From: Leuctra nigra
Taxonomy: Eukaryota > Arthropoda > Insecta > Plecoptera > Leuctridae
NCBI GenBank assembly: GCA_934045905.1
Contig: OW203762.1
Location: 38,541,702 to 38,605,701, forward strand
Direction: 5' to 3'
DNA length: 64,000 bases
The notes under the pieces were generated by a model that saw only the letters and a program-made list of their open reading frames with translations, did no database searches and was not told the origin of the DNA. Shown piece after piece: positions 22,859-34,167 of the stretch. The position numbers and the translations under genes were made by a program. Numbering within the stretch: the stretch's first letter is position 1; every line of letters starts with the position of its first letter.

Positions 22859-24924
22859 AAAACATTATTTCATTCTCACATGAATGAACATAAAACATCA
22901 AACAAAAGCTCTACACATTTATTTAATTTGAAAATGAAAATGTTCTGCATACAATGCTATACCCGTAGGCAGTTTTAAACAAAGGTCATATGTCATATTT
23001 TACATACATTGTTTTGGAGGCCATATTTTAAAGGTACATAATGTTCGGAAGTATAAAGAGGGAGTATAATCAATTTCCGAATGACTACATACTAATTTAT
23101 TAATTAAATTGGTTGTTCCTTCTTTATGAAAGCTAGCAATATTAACTATCTGGACTGTTAGATAGAGCAGTCTTTAAATTATCACTATTCGAACCCTTGA
23201 ATGTATTTGCCACATGTACACTTGGCCAAACTTGAAACGGTATCCGAATAAAACGGATTGTCTGAAAAAGGTTTTAAACATCATCCTATCAAATATGTTT
23301 ACTCGGTGTCTAACTCCAGTAGGTGAGCTCTGACATTAATAATAACAACTTGATTGTGAAGGAACCTGACCAGCAGCCAATCCATTTCGTTCCAAGAACG
23401 TTTTTAGTTGTGCCACATGCACGTCGGTTACATTGTCACAGTCAAGTATTCAGCCTCCTTAATCTGCGGTCACGTGTTTGTGTCAGAGGAAGGGGTCATG
23501 ACATCATAATGTCAAACGAGTCTGTGATCTCCCAGATCAGTGGAAATGACACATAGCCGGCGCTAAGCCCACTACTCTATATCCAACATTCATGAGGATT
23601 AAGTTATAATTAGGAAATTGCTATAGATCAACCGTAGCGAATGTTTCATACTAATGAAAAGTTATGTTGCTAGAAGGTGAGAGATGAACCAATGTTTTAC
23701 AATATGGACAAGCAAGTCAGTCTATGCCGGTCTGTATTACAGTGTAACGCATTATACCTAGATTATACCTGGTGCTTTAAGAATATTCTTATTGCTGTCA
23801 TTCTTCTAGGGGCAAATCCAATTTGGCCAAGGAAGCACGGGTTTTGAAAACGTTGGTTGATCACGTTGAGCTTTATTGATTCAAAGTTGCAAATTAGCCT
23901 TCATCAAAATGTGAAGTTCACATAATATAATGATTCAATTCAATTATAAATATTCAGTTCTGTATACCATGGAACAGTGTAAAAGTAGCATATTTTAATT
24001 AACATTAATGGTGGTTTGTATTATCATTCCATTTAAAAATTAGTCGTGATAATGTTACTCAATTTTGGGCTGGATACATTTTGAAATAAATAATACCTAC
24101 ATTTGACACGGTCGTACGTAAATCAAGTATACCTACAGCCTTCAGAAGTAATAGTGTTTAGTGCATCGTCAAAGTAAAGAGATTAATATTCACTAAATTG
24201 TGTGGATTCTACATTAAGTGTTACAATGCAAATGTTATATTTCGTAAAATCTGCAATCACTTCATGCACTAAGATGTGGGAAATACAACTCTCATTTTGT
24301 CAAGAGTCGACAAACTGCATGCACCTCGTTGTGAAAGTGCCATTTCGATGACTGTTCTCTTGTGAAGGGAGTAAAGAAGGACCTGGATATTGTGTTTTTA
24401 AAATGACACATTAAAACTGCTAGCCCGGGGATAGCTGAAAATGTTAATTCACGTACGTCCTCGTTTATTTACTTTTTATTTTAATGTATTCGAAATAATT
24501 AATTTAATAATTACTCTTTAAACAAATTTCAAACATTTTCTGTCACCAACATAACAGGTGTGTTTTTTTCGTAACATGACATGAAATTCAATGTTCTTAC
24601 ATTAAAATAATGTGTGGTTTAAAAAGTTTTAACATCACCAACTGCAGAAAGTAATTTGAAACTAATAATTAATTGGGTAAACCCCTTCATTGTTCTCGAA
24701 TTCCATATGAAATATTACTTATCAATCAACCAAATACAAAATGATTAATAATATTATTTCTCAAACACTATCAAAGTTTAAAAAATCAAATATTGAATAA
24801 CATTATTGTTGATATTTGAACAATGGTATTGTATTGTTTCCTAGCAACCCATGACACCTAAATCATCAGCCACATCCACCCAAGCTCTTCACATCTCCGG
24901 CAATAAGTCCCCTCCGCCTGCAGA

Positions 24925-25596
24925 ATGAATCCGTTCATCGAAGGAGCTTTGATGCTCTACTTTACTTTCTGCATCGTGGGCATCTTCTCCGGCCTTGTCG
25001 TCATCACAGCGAAGATCTGCGCAGATGTCTACACGGAGATGGTCGAGGGGTGAGTTGATCAAAATTCATCGCAACATTGAGAAAAGTCACAGAGAAGTCA
25101 TATTTATTTGTGGAATTACAAACAACATTGTAATACCCTTTTATCACTGAAGTTTCAATCGTGATTCAGATACAATCAAAATCAAAATTGCGATTTGTTA
25201 CCACGCGATCGAAACGATTGAGTTCAGTTCACACACATTTTCGATTACCTACGATTTAAATTTTGGATCATGATATAAGAGTATGATGAGTCAATATTTA
25301 CCATCCACACCTTTCTTGTTCGTTGAGCTTTCTCAGCCGGAGATTCAAATAAAATCTATTTCATTAATCTGTATCGTCTTGATTAAGTGTCTTTCAGGCA
25401 AGGAAGATGAGTCAAATAAGTGATCTTTTCTGTTAGAGAGAGCATCAATGACAACAACTTCAGCCGCAGCGAGTCCTGGGTTCACATCTCGACGGCTGGT
25501 GATGAGGTGCCGGAAGAGGAGCCAGAACTTAACAAAGAACCTGAGCAAGAACCAGACTACAACTTGCTCTCACTAAGATCATTTGGAGTCTGTTAA
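24925..25596 (+). CDS. Small two-exon single-pass membrane protein, 94 residues
   Basis: Exon 1 is 24925-25049 and exon 2 is 25437-25596. The donor is GG|GTGAGT and the acceptor CTTTTCTGTTAG, joined in phase 2, ending TGT TAA. Residues 8-29 form one hydrophobic segment (LMLYFTFCIVGIFSGLVVIT), followed by a basic/polar turn and an acidic tail rich in E and P (DEVPEEEPELNKEPEQEP). The exons are more GC-rich than the surrounding DNA and the junction keeps the frame. The N terminus is short, so a membrane protein with a cytosolic or lumenal acidic tail is likely; orientation is not clear. A possible acceptor (CCTGCAG) just before the ATG hints at a 5' UTR exon. No family was recognised. Confidence 0.6.
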
Positions 25597-26377
25597 TAAG
25601 TCCAGATGTATCAAGTTACATCAGAAGATTCCGAACGAAACATCACACTTATTCTGCTAGAGTAAACCTAATGTTACAAGTGAACCGTCCACAAGGGGCG
25701 TTCTAAATACACGAGCATCCAACAATCGCACTTGCTTATGTTATTCTTACATTAAGTACTCCATTAGTTTTATATTAGAAGAACTAATTTGTTAATTACT
25801 AATAGGAAAGGAAAATATTATTGTATTTAATATATTTATCTTATTTACCAACAAACCCTTTGATTGCCAATGCGATAATCCCTGAAACCCAATAGTACCA
25901 ACATAATCATAACGGATATCTACTTTACAGCTCCAAATGAATATGCAATTGATAAAAATAATAAAAATAGTGACAATAATGTTTACGATGATGATGATAA
26001 CGATGGTGATACTGATAAGATGCACATACTATGATATTTTAAAACAATAATTGAATAATAGATTTTTCTCAAATGTTTTGGTACTATGATCCAATGTTGC
26101 ATTATTAGAGCTATAAGCTTTGCACCGTAATACAGGTGCAATACATCTGTAATACATCTGCGCTTACAAATGTTATTTTTATGATCAACGAAAATGACAA
26201 ACACCGTAAACGTCACATTCACGGCTTTCCACTTCTACATACCTTGTTGCTCTTTTACAAAGCCTTCTAAATCAATTCGTCACTTTGATAAACGACCTTC
26301 AATTCTTCCATCATAGAGTGCTTTACTACGGTGAATGATCATCTTGATTCTGTCAGATTATATTTCGACACATCCGG
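25597..26377. other. Intergenic, 0.8 kb
   Basis: AT-rich spacer between two plus-strand genes. I see no further gene and no clear polyadenylation signal. Confidence 0.5.
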
Positions 26378-27844
26378 ATGGCTCCTCGAAGGGAGGTGCA
26401 GAGTTTATTTGACATTGCATTGTCTGCATCATCAAAACTAGTCTTGACTTCAGCTGAGAAGTTAGAAGAAGCTCATCCAAGTGACTCTCGTTTGAGCTTT
26501 GACGTCCCTGGTTGTTCCGAGGATGTTCAGAAGATGCAAGATTACCTCCGCGACATACTGCCAGCAACTCTCTGGGAAGAGTTATTCCATGTCGTCTTGG
26601 AAGAAGGATTGAGCTGTAAGGACATTAGAATGGGATATTTTAAACCTCGTATTTCTGACGAGAGAATTCTGTACAGTATTTTTATTTATGAGAACGTCAA
26701 CCTACATAAGTTGCAGTTGAAATATCGGCCAATTAGAAATATGGAGTCAATGGAATTAAAGAATTTCGAAGACTTCAGGCAGAATCAACGTCGCATTGAG
26801 TTCTGGTTGAAACGAATGCCTATGTTAAGAAAGATCGTTGAAATTGATTTGTCATCGGTCCAAGACGAGGCGATCATCCTTGGTTTTAGCCGCATTTGCA
26901 CGGAGTTAAGGATAATGCGGTTGTATTACATTGAGTTGTCGCCTACGACATTGGAATCTTTATTGCGAACATGCACAAAACTACAGAAACTTGATCATTG
27001 TACTTTCTACAAGAGAAGCGTCGACAACTATCTGCAACGTTTAGGCAAGGATCTGACACTGAAACTCAGAAACTTAGATTTGTCTTGGGTAACTGCCAAG
27101 CAATTCAATATGGCTCTCGATCTTTGTCCGGAGCTCACTGATTTGCAGTTCACTACTGAACCCTTTTACTATCATGAAATAATGCGTAATGTTGCGTCGA
27201 GGCCATTGAAGCTTTCACGTGTTGCTCTTTCGTACTGTGGAAATCAATCCGTTGATTTTAATCACTTTTTCACAGTCAAGGGTGTCTACATCAACCATCT
27301 TCGTATATATTTCTTTAACTTGAGCAACCCGTTGGAAGAATTGCATGTTATCAGCGAAACATGTACAAACCTCATGGAGCTGGAGATTAATTCAGACTGG
27401 ATGCAAGTTGAAGAATTAACCATTCAGGAATTGGATCGCAGAATCACCTTTCCAAAACTGCAACATCTAAAGATTTCAAACTTTTCTGATCTGAGCGGTA
27501 AACTCGGACTTATCGCTTTGGTCCACCATTGCATCCAAGACTCCGAGAATCTGACGGCTTTCCAGATGATGTTTATACATCCAACTTATGGCATTCAAGG
27601 AGTGAATGAAGCGTTCGTCAAACTCTTCTCGACTAATCCGCGAATGAAACAGTTGACTTCATTGAAGTTGAGTTGGTTTGATGGACCAATCTCGGAGCAT
27701 CTTGCCAGAACAATCTATGAAACTTGCATCAACCTTACACACCTGTCGATCGCCTGTTTAAATGATGAAGCCAAACTTTACTTAAACGAAGTGACTAGGT
27801 TGGTGAAACTAAATAACTTGGTTTTGCATCTTGATTACTCTTGA
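26378..27844 (+). CDS. Leucine-rich-repeat protein, F-box-like, single exon
   Basis: Uninterrupted 488-codon gene ending in TGA. The N-terminal ~60 residues are polar. A segment at about 60-80 (ILPATLWEELFHVVLEEGLS) resembles the start of an F-box, which would link a Skp1-type ubiquitin ligase to a substrate; this resemblance is weak. From about residue 150 to the end there are at least ten LxxLxL-type strands (LRNLDLSW, LTDLQF, LMELEI, LQHLKIS, LTSLKLSW, LTHLSI, LNNLVLHL), spaced irregularly as in RNI/AMN1-like repeats of F-box/LRR proteins. No signal peptide or membrane segment, so it is probably cytosolic or nuclear. The lack of introns among split neighbours suggests either a retrocopy or a lineage-expanded intronless family. 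The substrate cannot be told. Confidence 0.8.
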   Translation: MAPRREVQSLFDIALSASSKLVLTSAEKLEEAHPSDSRLSFDVPGCSEDVQKMQDYLRDILPATLWEELFHVVLEEGLSCKDIRMGYFKPRISDERILYSIFIYENVNLHKLQLKYRPIRNMESMELKNFEDFRQNQRRIEFWLKRMPMLRKIVEIDLSSVQDEAIILGFSRICTELRIMRLYYIELSPTTLESLLRTCTKLQKLDHCTFYKRSVDNYLQRLGKDLTLKLRNLDLSWVTAKQFNMALDLCPELTDLQFTTEPFYYHEIMRNVASRPLKLSRVALSYCGNQSVDFNHFFTVKGVYINHLRIYFFNLSNPLEELHVISETCTNLMELEINSDWMQVEELTIQELDRRITFPKLQHLKISNFSDLSGKLGLIALVHHCIQDSENLTAFQMMFIHPTYGIQGVNEAFVKLFSTNPRMKQLTSLKLSWFDGPISEHLARTIYETCINLTHLSIACLNDEAKLYLNEVTRLVKLNNLVLHLDYS

Positions 27845-29222
27845 ATAATGCAATTGGAATGAGTATACCTTTATTGCTATAGTCTTCACTAAAGAGTTTT
27901 AGTAGGTAACGTGTCTTATCATTTCTACTCGATGCCATAAATCACTCTATTGTGATACAAAATTAACAAAAACGTAATCATTTAGTTAAAGGTACCTTCA
28001 GAATCAAAGTTCATGGTAGCCGTTGAAAAAAGATGATTGAAATCTTAAAATTTATATCTTGGTCAATGAGCTTTCTTATGATTAAATTAATATTGATTGT
28101 GCAATTTTAAACCAAAAGCACACAATGTCAAAAAAGTATGAGGAAATAATTCAGCATTGTGATCTCCCGAGGCGTCCCGACTGTAAGCGAGGCTTTATTT
28201 CTTGCTGTTTGATTTTGTTTGCTCGTAGACTTCTACTTGCCCCAAGTCTTGTAACTGAAAATGTCGGACTCGGGAGATCAATGTAAATTGTCTTTCAATA
28301 TTGAACGTCAGATGGTCGGTTGCTGCCTTAGCTTAACTTTTCTTCGTATCCACTACCTTGAATTTATTTTTCATTTTATATCAAAAAACTTTTTCAGGCT
28401 TACCCTCCAGGCTTGAAAAAGGAAAATATGAAACGAAAATATTACATTCATTCCAAATCCTGGCTCATGTCCATCCAATATCAACTTATAGCAATTGTAA
28501 TGCATTTTTGTGTGTGAGAAAGGTACATTTTGCATATCATTTTCTTTATTACACTCATTAGGAAGTAGGTATAAACTAGCAGCTAACGTACACGTATCAT
28601 CGCGTACATGTTTCACGTAAACAAGTAGTAATGTGTTTTATGGAAGGACCACAACATAACTTAATGTTTTTTTTTACTATCTATAAGATTGTTTGAAGAC
28701 ACATATAGGATTGTTTGAAGACACTGTGAAGGCAGAATGATATGAGAAGCAAGGCAAAACACTCCTACTATAGGGTAGTTTGATATTTGTACAATGAACC
28801 CAATAGTAAGTAACTCAGTTTTTAAAATTACCTGTTGATTTGGGATTGATTTAAACCAATTTTTGTGCTCATTTGGTGTCGATTGTTAATTTTTTCCGAA
28901 GCAATGCTCTTTTAAGCAGGCGTTATTGCAAGCGTTTTCGTTGTGACCTGAAAATATTTTGTAAATTACCAAAGAGAACAGTTTGACACAATACGTTTTA
29001 ATAGATGATATACATTGAAAAGTAATATAAAAGAAACATAGCGTGCAATATTTATGAGGCGAACTCTGCTCGGGGGTATGTTTCCAATCATGGCATCGAA
29101 AAACTCTAAGAAAAGTAATTTATATTCAACATCAACATCAACAGTAACAGTGTCAACATAAAGTTTCAATGCAAGACGGTGGAGGTGCCGTAAATTCGCC
29201 TGAACGCAACCCTCAGACTCTA
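27845..29222. other. Intergenic, 1.4 kb
   Basis: AT-rich DNA with no supported gene. A direct repeat of ATAGGATTGTTTGAAGACAC-type sequence lies at about 28680-28725. Confidence 0.5.
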
Positions 29223-29340
29223 AGGCTGCATTTCACCAAGATTCCAAACCCGGGTTAGAGGCGGTAAACCTGGTTTAGAGGCTCCTAAACCAGGTTTACC
29301 GCCTCTAACCCGGGTTTGGAATCTTGGAGAAACGCAGCCT
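29223..29340. mobile_element. 118-bp perfect-arm palindromic MITE
   Basis: Starts AGGCTGCATTTCACCAAG and ends with the inverted TTGGAGAAACGCAGCCT. The arms (CCAAACCCGGGTTAGAGGCG and so on) pair almost perfectly down to a loop of a few bases near 29280. GC-rich compared with its surroundings. Confidence 0.85.
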
Positions 29341-29414
29341 GTGTGTTGCGAGTTGCATCTTTACACGCCTCCTCCAACTAAATTTGAAATCAGTAAAGCT
29401 GACCATTGCTAAAA

Positions 29415-29504
29415 CTAGGAAAACGCTCAGTATAACGCGTTTATAAGCGAGTCATTGAACATCCGTGCTCGCTTATCAACGCGATACACCGAGAGTTTTC
29501 CTAG
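29415..29504. mobile_element. Two Helentron-like 3' ends fused head to head
   Basis: Starts CTAGGAAAACGCTCAGTATA and ends GAGAGTTTTCCTAG, with GCGAGTCATTGAA and GTGCTCGCTTATCAACGCG between. Both borders are the family 3' end, so the 90 bp holds two opposed termini with no interior. Confidence 0.65.
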
Positions 29505-29591
29505 TATAGTAAAATTGTTAAATCTGTTCTTTATGAAATAATGAACTTACGTTTAGGTACTCGTTTATAATACCTTCACAGTAAAGTAGAT

Positions 29592-29994
29592 CCCCATAAA
29601 AAACACTCCGTGTAAAAATACCAGCCAAGTCTCTTCAACTATAAAAAAAATAGAATAAATCTAAAAATTCAGCACTGAAAAGTAGTGATATCAAAAAATG
29701 AGCCAAGTCAAAACTTAATTTTAAAAACCAAAATATACTTGGCGCATCGTGTATATAAATAGTATAGAAGCATATGCCAAAAATCAAATGTACCTACCTA
29801 AATATATATAATATACCTATAATGCCCTTAAAAACGATGCGCCAAGTATATTTTGGTTTTTAAAATTAAGTTTTGACTTGGCTCATTTTTTGATATCACT
29901 ACTTTTCAGTGCTGAATTTTTAGATTTATTCTATTTTTTTTATAGTTGAAGAGACTTGGCTGGTATTTTTACACGGAGTGTTTTTTTTATGGGG
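29592..29994. mobile_element. Fold-back element, copy 1
   Basis: The arms start CCCCATAAAAAACACTCCG and return as CGGAGTGTTTTTTTTATGGGG. Each arm is about 155-200 nt and nearly perfect (for example ACTTGGCGCATCG versus CGATGCGCCAAGT), around a short AT-rich loop. No coding frame. Other copies are at 30638, 57165 and 60156. Confidence 0.85.
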
Positions 29995-30637
29995 ATATCA
30001 CTTATTATTTTAGTTTATTTACACAACTTGTAACACACATCGGAGCAACAATGACTAAATACTTTTAAAAAATACGCCATTTCCGAATTGGTTAATACGA
30101 AAAATTGTGTTTGGTGCTCAATATACCTAAGCTTAAAGTGATATTCCATGAAGAATTGCGAAAGCTTCGTTCCAATCAGTCCAGCCGTTTTCGAGATATG
30201 GTATCACTTCCGGTTTTCAAAATGGCGACTGAAATAACTGCCACCTAGAATTTATTTCTATAAATGTTATGTATCATTATAAGCCTTCTGAATATGTAGT
30301 TATTGTAGTAAGAGGTAATTAAAATCTAGTTCTTCATTTTCATGACGTCATTTCCGGTTTCGGTAATAGTACATCTCTACTTTAACTATTGATATTCCAT
30401 ATAGACGACCGTCTGAATCATTTGGCGCTAGTTTCATTCCGATCGGTTTAGCCGTTTTTGAGATATGACGTCACTTCCGGTTTCAAAATGGCGACTACCG
30501 GTTGGTTTTATAAAAAGGCACCTCAGACGCCAAAAGTGCACATGTGGTAAAAATTTCAGATCGATCAACTAAGCCGTTTAGGTTGTGGCGGTGATTGCGG
30601 TATTTCCTGACCCTCTGAATCATCATCTAAAGAAGAT

Positions 30638-31034
30638 CCCCATAAAAAACACTCCGTGTAAAAATACCAGCCAAGTCTCTTCATCTATAAAAAAAATAGA
30701 AGAAATCTAAAAATTCAGCACTGAAAAGTAGTGATATCAAAAAATGAGCCAAGTCAAAACTTAATTTTAAAAACCAAAATATACTGGCGCATCGTGTATA
30801 TAAATAGTATAGAAGCATATGCCAAAAATCAAATGTACCTAAATATATATAATATACATATAATGCCCTTAAAAACGATGCGCCAAGTATATTTTGTTTT
30901 TTAAAATTAAGTTTTGACTTGGCTCATTTTTTGATATCACTACTTTTCAGTGCTGAATTTTTAGATTTCTTCTATTTTTTTTTATAGATGAAGAGACTTG
31001 GCTGGTATTTTTACACGGAGTGTTTTTTATGGGG
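30638..31034. mobile_element. Fold-back element, copy 2
   Basis: Same ends and arms as copy 1, with a few substitutions. It forms the start of the second direct-repeat unit. Confidence 0.85.
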
Positions 31035-31132
31035 ATATCACTTATTTTTTTAGTTTATTTACACAACTTGTAACACACATCGGAGCAACAATGACTAATT
31101 ATATGAAGGGATGTGCGTTGTGAAAAATATCC

Positions 31133-31204
31133 GACCGAACCGGGGCTCGAACCCGGGACCTCTCACTTGCCGGCCGAGAGCTCTACCAACTGAGCTACCC
31201 GGTC
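31133..31204 (-). ncRNA. tRNA-like unit (72 nt), SINE head, left
   Basis: On the minus strand it holds GTAGCTCAGTTGGTAGAGC (box A) and GGTTCGAGCCC (box B), with near-cloverleaf pairing of acceptor, D and T arms. The anticodon stem has mismatches. Sited in a mobile element, so a tRNA-derived relic with a pol III promoter rather than a working tRNA. Confidence 0.6.
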
Positions 31205-31250
31205 GGACTCTAACCCTAAACAGTGCGTTGTGTCTAATGTTCGTCCGTCC

Positions 31251-31322
31251 GACCGGGTAGCTCAGTTGTTAGAGCTCTCGCCCGGCAAGTGAGAGGTCCC
31301 GGGTTCGAGCCCCGGTTCGGTC
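31251..31322 (+). ncRNA. tRNA-like unit (72 nt), SINE head, right
   Basis: A full cloverleaf can be drawn: acceptor GACCGGG/TTCGGTC, D arm GCTC/GAGC, anticodon arm CTCGC/GTGAG around CCGGCAA (anticodon position reads GGC), T arm CCGGG/CCCGG with TTCGAGC. Position 33 is C instead of the near-universal U, and it lies inside an inserted dimer, so it is better called tRNA-derived than a tRNA gene. Confidence 0.6.
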
Positions 31323-31994
31323 GGATATTTTTCACAACGCACATCCCTTCATATCATCCTGACTCCATGGAAGTTTCCCACAGAAACCTACATTCTCAAT
31401 GACTAATTACTTTAAAAAATACGCCATTTCCGAATTGGTTAATACGAAAAATTGTGTTTGGTGCTCTATATACCTAAGCTTAAAGTGATATTCCATGAAG
31501 AATTGCGAAAGCTTCGTTCCAATCAGTCCAGCCGTTTTCGAGATATGGTATAACTTCCAGTTTTCAAAATGGCGACTGAAATTACTGCCACATAGAATTT
31601 ATTTCTATACATGTTATGTATCATTATAAGCCTTCTGAATATGTAGTTATTGTAGTAAGAGGTAATTAAAATCTAGTTCTTCATTTTCATGACGTCATTT
31701 CCGGTTTCGGTAATAGTACATCTCTACTTTAACTATTGATATTCCATATAGATGACCGTCTGAATCATTTGGCGCTGGTTTAATTCCTAACGGTCTAGCC
31801 GTTTTCGAGATATGACATCACTTCCGGTTTCAAAATGTCGGCTTCCTGTTGGTTTTATAAAAAGGCACCTCAGACGCCAAAAGTGCACATGTGGTGAAAA
31901 TTTCAGATCGATCGGCTCCGCCGTTTAGGCTGTGGCGGTGATTGCGGTGTTTCCTGATATCATCATCATCATCATCAGATCAAGATAGGTTTTA

Positions 31995-32280
31995 AAAGAG
32001 GTGTAATATCACGTTTTTCACGGCCATCTAGCTCGCAAACGGCATAACATATTGTTCCCTAATTTGGTATATGTAGTGGGGTGGGCCATAGCTCGAAATT
32101 AAGATATATCGCAACAATGTGAGATTTTCAAAATTTAAGATCCAGTAGGCCGAAAATGCCGTGTTGTTGCTTACAGTAAAAGTGGTTGGTCTGCTCCTCA
32201 GTTTATTATGCATTTACGGTATGTTGAGTGAGTGTGAGTGTACGGTACGACTTGGCTGGGTGGAGCGACCGCTCCACTAG
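31995..32280 (+). mobile_element. Hairpin-ended ~285-bp element, copy 1
   Basis: Right end is a tight hairpin GTGGAGCG-AC-CGCTCCAC followed by TAG. The interior has CACGGCC, CCATAGCTCGAAATTAAGA and GATCCAGTAGGCCGAAAATG. Other copies are at 32284-32569, 55562-55829 (inverted) and 58699-58971. Confidence 0.7.
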
Positions 32281-32283
32281 ATG

Positions 32284-32569
32284 AAAGTGATGTAATTTCA
32301 CTATTTTCACGGCCCTCTAGCTCGCAAATGGTATAGCCTATTGTTCCCAAATTTGGTATGTGTGGTGGGGTGGGCCATAGCTCAAAATTAAGATATTTCA
32401 CAACAATGTGAGATTTTCCAATTTTATGATCCAGTAGGCCGAAAATGCCATGTTGTTGCTTACAGTAAAAGTGTTTGGTCTGCTCCTCAGTTTATTAGGC
32501 AATTACGGTATGTTGAGTGAGTGTGAGTGTACAGTACGACTTGGCTGGGTGGAGCGACCGCTCCACTAG
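32284..32569 (+). mobile_element. Hairpin-ended ~285-bp element, copy 2 (tandem)
   Basis: Follows copy 1 directly, about 286 bp apart, with high identity and the same terminal hairpin and CTAG. Tandem end-to-end copies are common for rolling-circle elements. Confidence 0.7.
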
Positions 32570-34167
32570 ATAAGTACTCGGTCTTTCGGGGAAACGAAAT
32601 AATAATCTATTTTATACATGTGTAACTACTTTCAAGAGGGCGTAATAAAATATCAAAACGACAAGAATTTCCGGAAATAGCAAAGAAGTAAAACGACCAG
32701 ATCGCAATCCTCTCACACACATAAACCCAGACAGTACTTCCGGTGCTTGTTATGGAGTACGGATGTTCGTGCTTACCTGGGATTCCAACGAGGCCACAGA
32801 GTTTGAATGATTCACGTAATAAAAGATTTTTCCGAGATTTGATCAAAGGACGGCAGGAATATAATATATGTACAGATGAAGGTTAGAGGTTCAAAGGTAG
32901 GAAGAAATGCAGATGCATTGTGGTGCATTCTGGGTGCATACTTGGGAAATGCACCAGGATTTACCTGCATCGTCAGGTAGTTGAGATTTTATCACTCTCA
33001 AAGTCATAATAGTCATTGTGTAATAGGCGTCGGCAATAGTTACTTAAAAATTAGATAAATAATTTAGTACGTACCTACTCGAAACTGATTATTCGCGACT
33101 CAGAATAAATAGAGTTAGTATTATATTTGTTCTCAATTTCTTTGATGGACTATTGCTTTACTGGGAACTTTTCCGGCATTGTATTACTTTATTTGAGTGC
33201 CTCCAATTTTATAACTATTACTCGTAAAACGAAATCATTTAGGTCTGAAATAATTTCACGGCTATAATGACAACATTGATCCGAAATGATCTCGTTTCGA
33301 TATAGAATAAGGGCCCTGTGATCAAACGCTCGTGTGCTCCAATGCTCAAATCCAATTACTCCAATCTGAGACACTGCGATCTTCCACATATCCCGCGATG
33401 AGAATGCAATAAAGCATGTGCAAAGCGAAACAACCAGCAGATAGCAGCACAGTGCATTTTGTGGGAAAAAGCAATGTCAGTCAACTATAGGTGGCGGTGA
33501 CTTTCATTCGAATTAATTTGAAAAATGGCGGTTTCCATCTAATAGCCACACCATTTGCATGTTAATAATAGGTATCTACCCGCACTGATGATTTCCAATG
33601 ATTTTAGGGTAACAATGGAACTTTAAATGATTATTTACTAGGCGTGGCAATTCTTTAGAACGATAATTTTTAACTACACAGGTTTAAACTGTCAGCTGTC
33701 AAGCTGTCAACAAAATCAGCTGAGTGTAGTCCAAAGATACTGAAACCAAAAATTTTCAGAATAAAGATGAAACACTTTCCCATAAAACGCTCATGACGCT
33801 TACGGCGGACAACTTATCGTCCTATCTTTGGCATGCCCTATTGCATTGCCAAGATGAGACTGACGTTAGACCGATAATCTGCATTCCTCTCTCAACTACA
33901 GCAAACATAGCGGTATTCACATTGTCACCTAGCAGTATTGTTACCCAGTATTTTTATATTAAATAATATTTTGTTTGTGTATTCAACAAGGAGAATCTTG
34001 AGAAACTGAACTAAACATCATGGGGTATGAAAATTGCAGAAAAATATTTCCGACTAAATGGGCACCTCGACACCGATTCCAAGATATTTTACTAACATGA
34101 CCGACGTAGCTGTTCGAACAACAGGACGAAACATAAACAAAATAATCTATATAGTGTATAATCTAAA
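32570..34167. other. Intergenic, 1.6 kb
   Basis: AT-rich; no gene, RNA gene or clear repeat was recognised. Confidence 0.5.

Larger units (their letters stand above)
19966..24840. other. Intergenic, 4.9 kb
   Basis: AT-rich DNA between gene C and the small membrane-protein gene. Apart from the palindromic element at 20570-20969, the palindrome at 21671 and a degenerate repeat at 22610-22858, I see no supported gene. The frame at 22139-22486 has no recognisable motif. Confidence 0.6.
31102..31396. mobile_element. tRNA-derived inverted dimer with 13-bp target duplication
   Basis: Flanked by CAATGACTAATTA on both sides (31089-31101 and 31397-31409). Two tRNA-like units face away from a short spacer (31205-31250). 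The outer arms are TATGAAGGGATGTGCGTTG and its inverse. A tail of about 40 bp follows the right arm. The first direct-repeat unit has the intact empty site (near 30045-30060). This is the cleanest recent insertion in the window. Confidence 0.85.
29592..31985. repeat. 1.05-kb tandem direct duplication of a composite repeat
   Basis: Unit 1 (29592-30637, 1046 bp) and unit 2 (30638-31985, 1348 bp) align throughout. The ~302-bp excess in unit 2 is the inserted tRNA-like dimer and its target duplication. Each unit begins with a 0.4-kb fold-back and continues with modules containing GAGATATG, ACTTCCGGTTT and CAAAATGGCG. Related sequence forms the giant palindrome at 57156-60563. Confidence 0.8.

Noticed and set aside
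31133..31322. Two functional tRNA-Ala genes
   Set aside because: They are the arms of a recently inserted dimer with a target duplication, position 33 is C, and older copies in P450 introns are decayed; a SINE-type origin is better supported.
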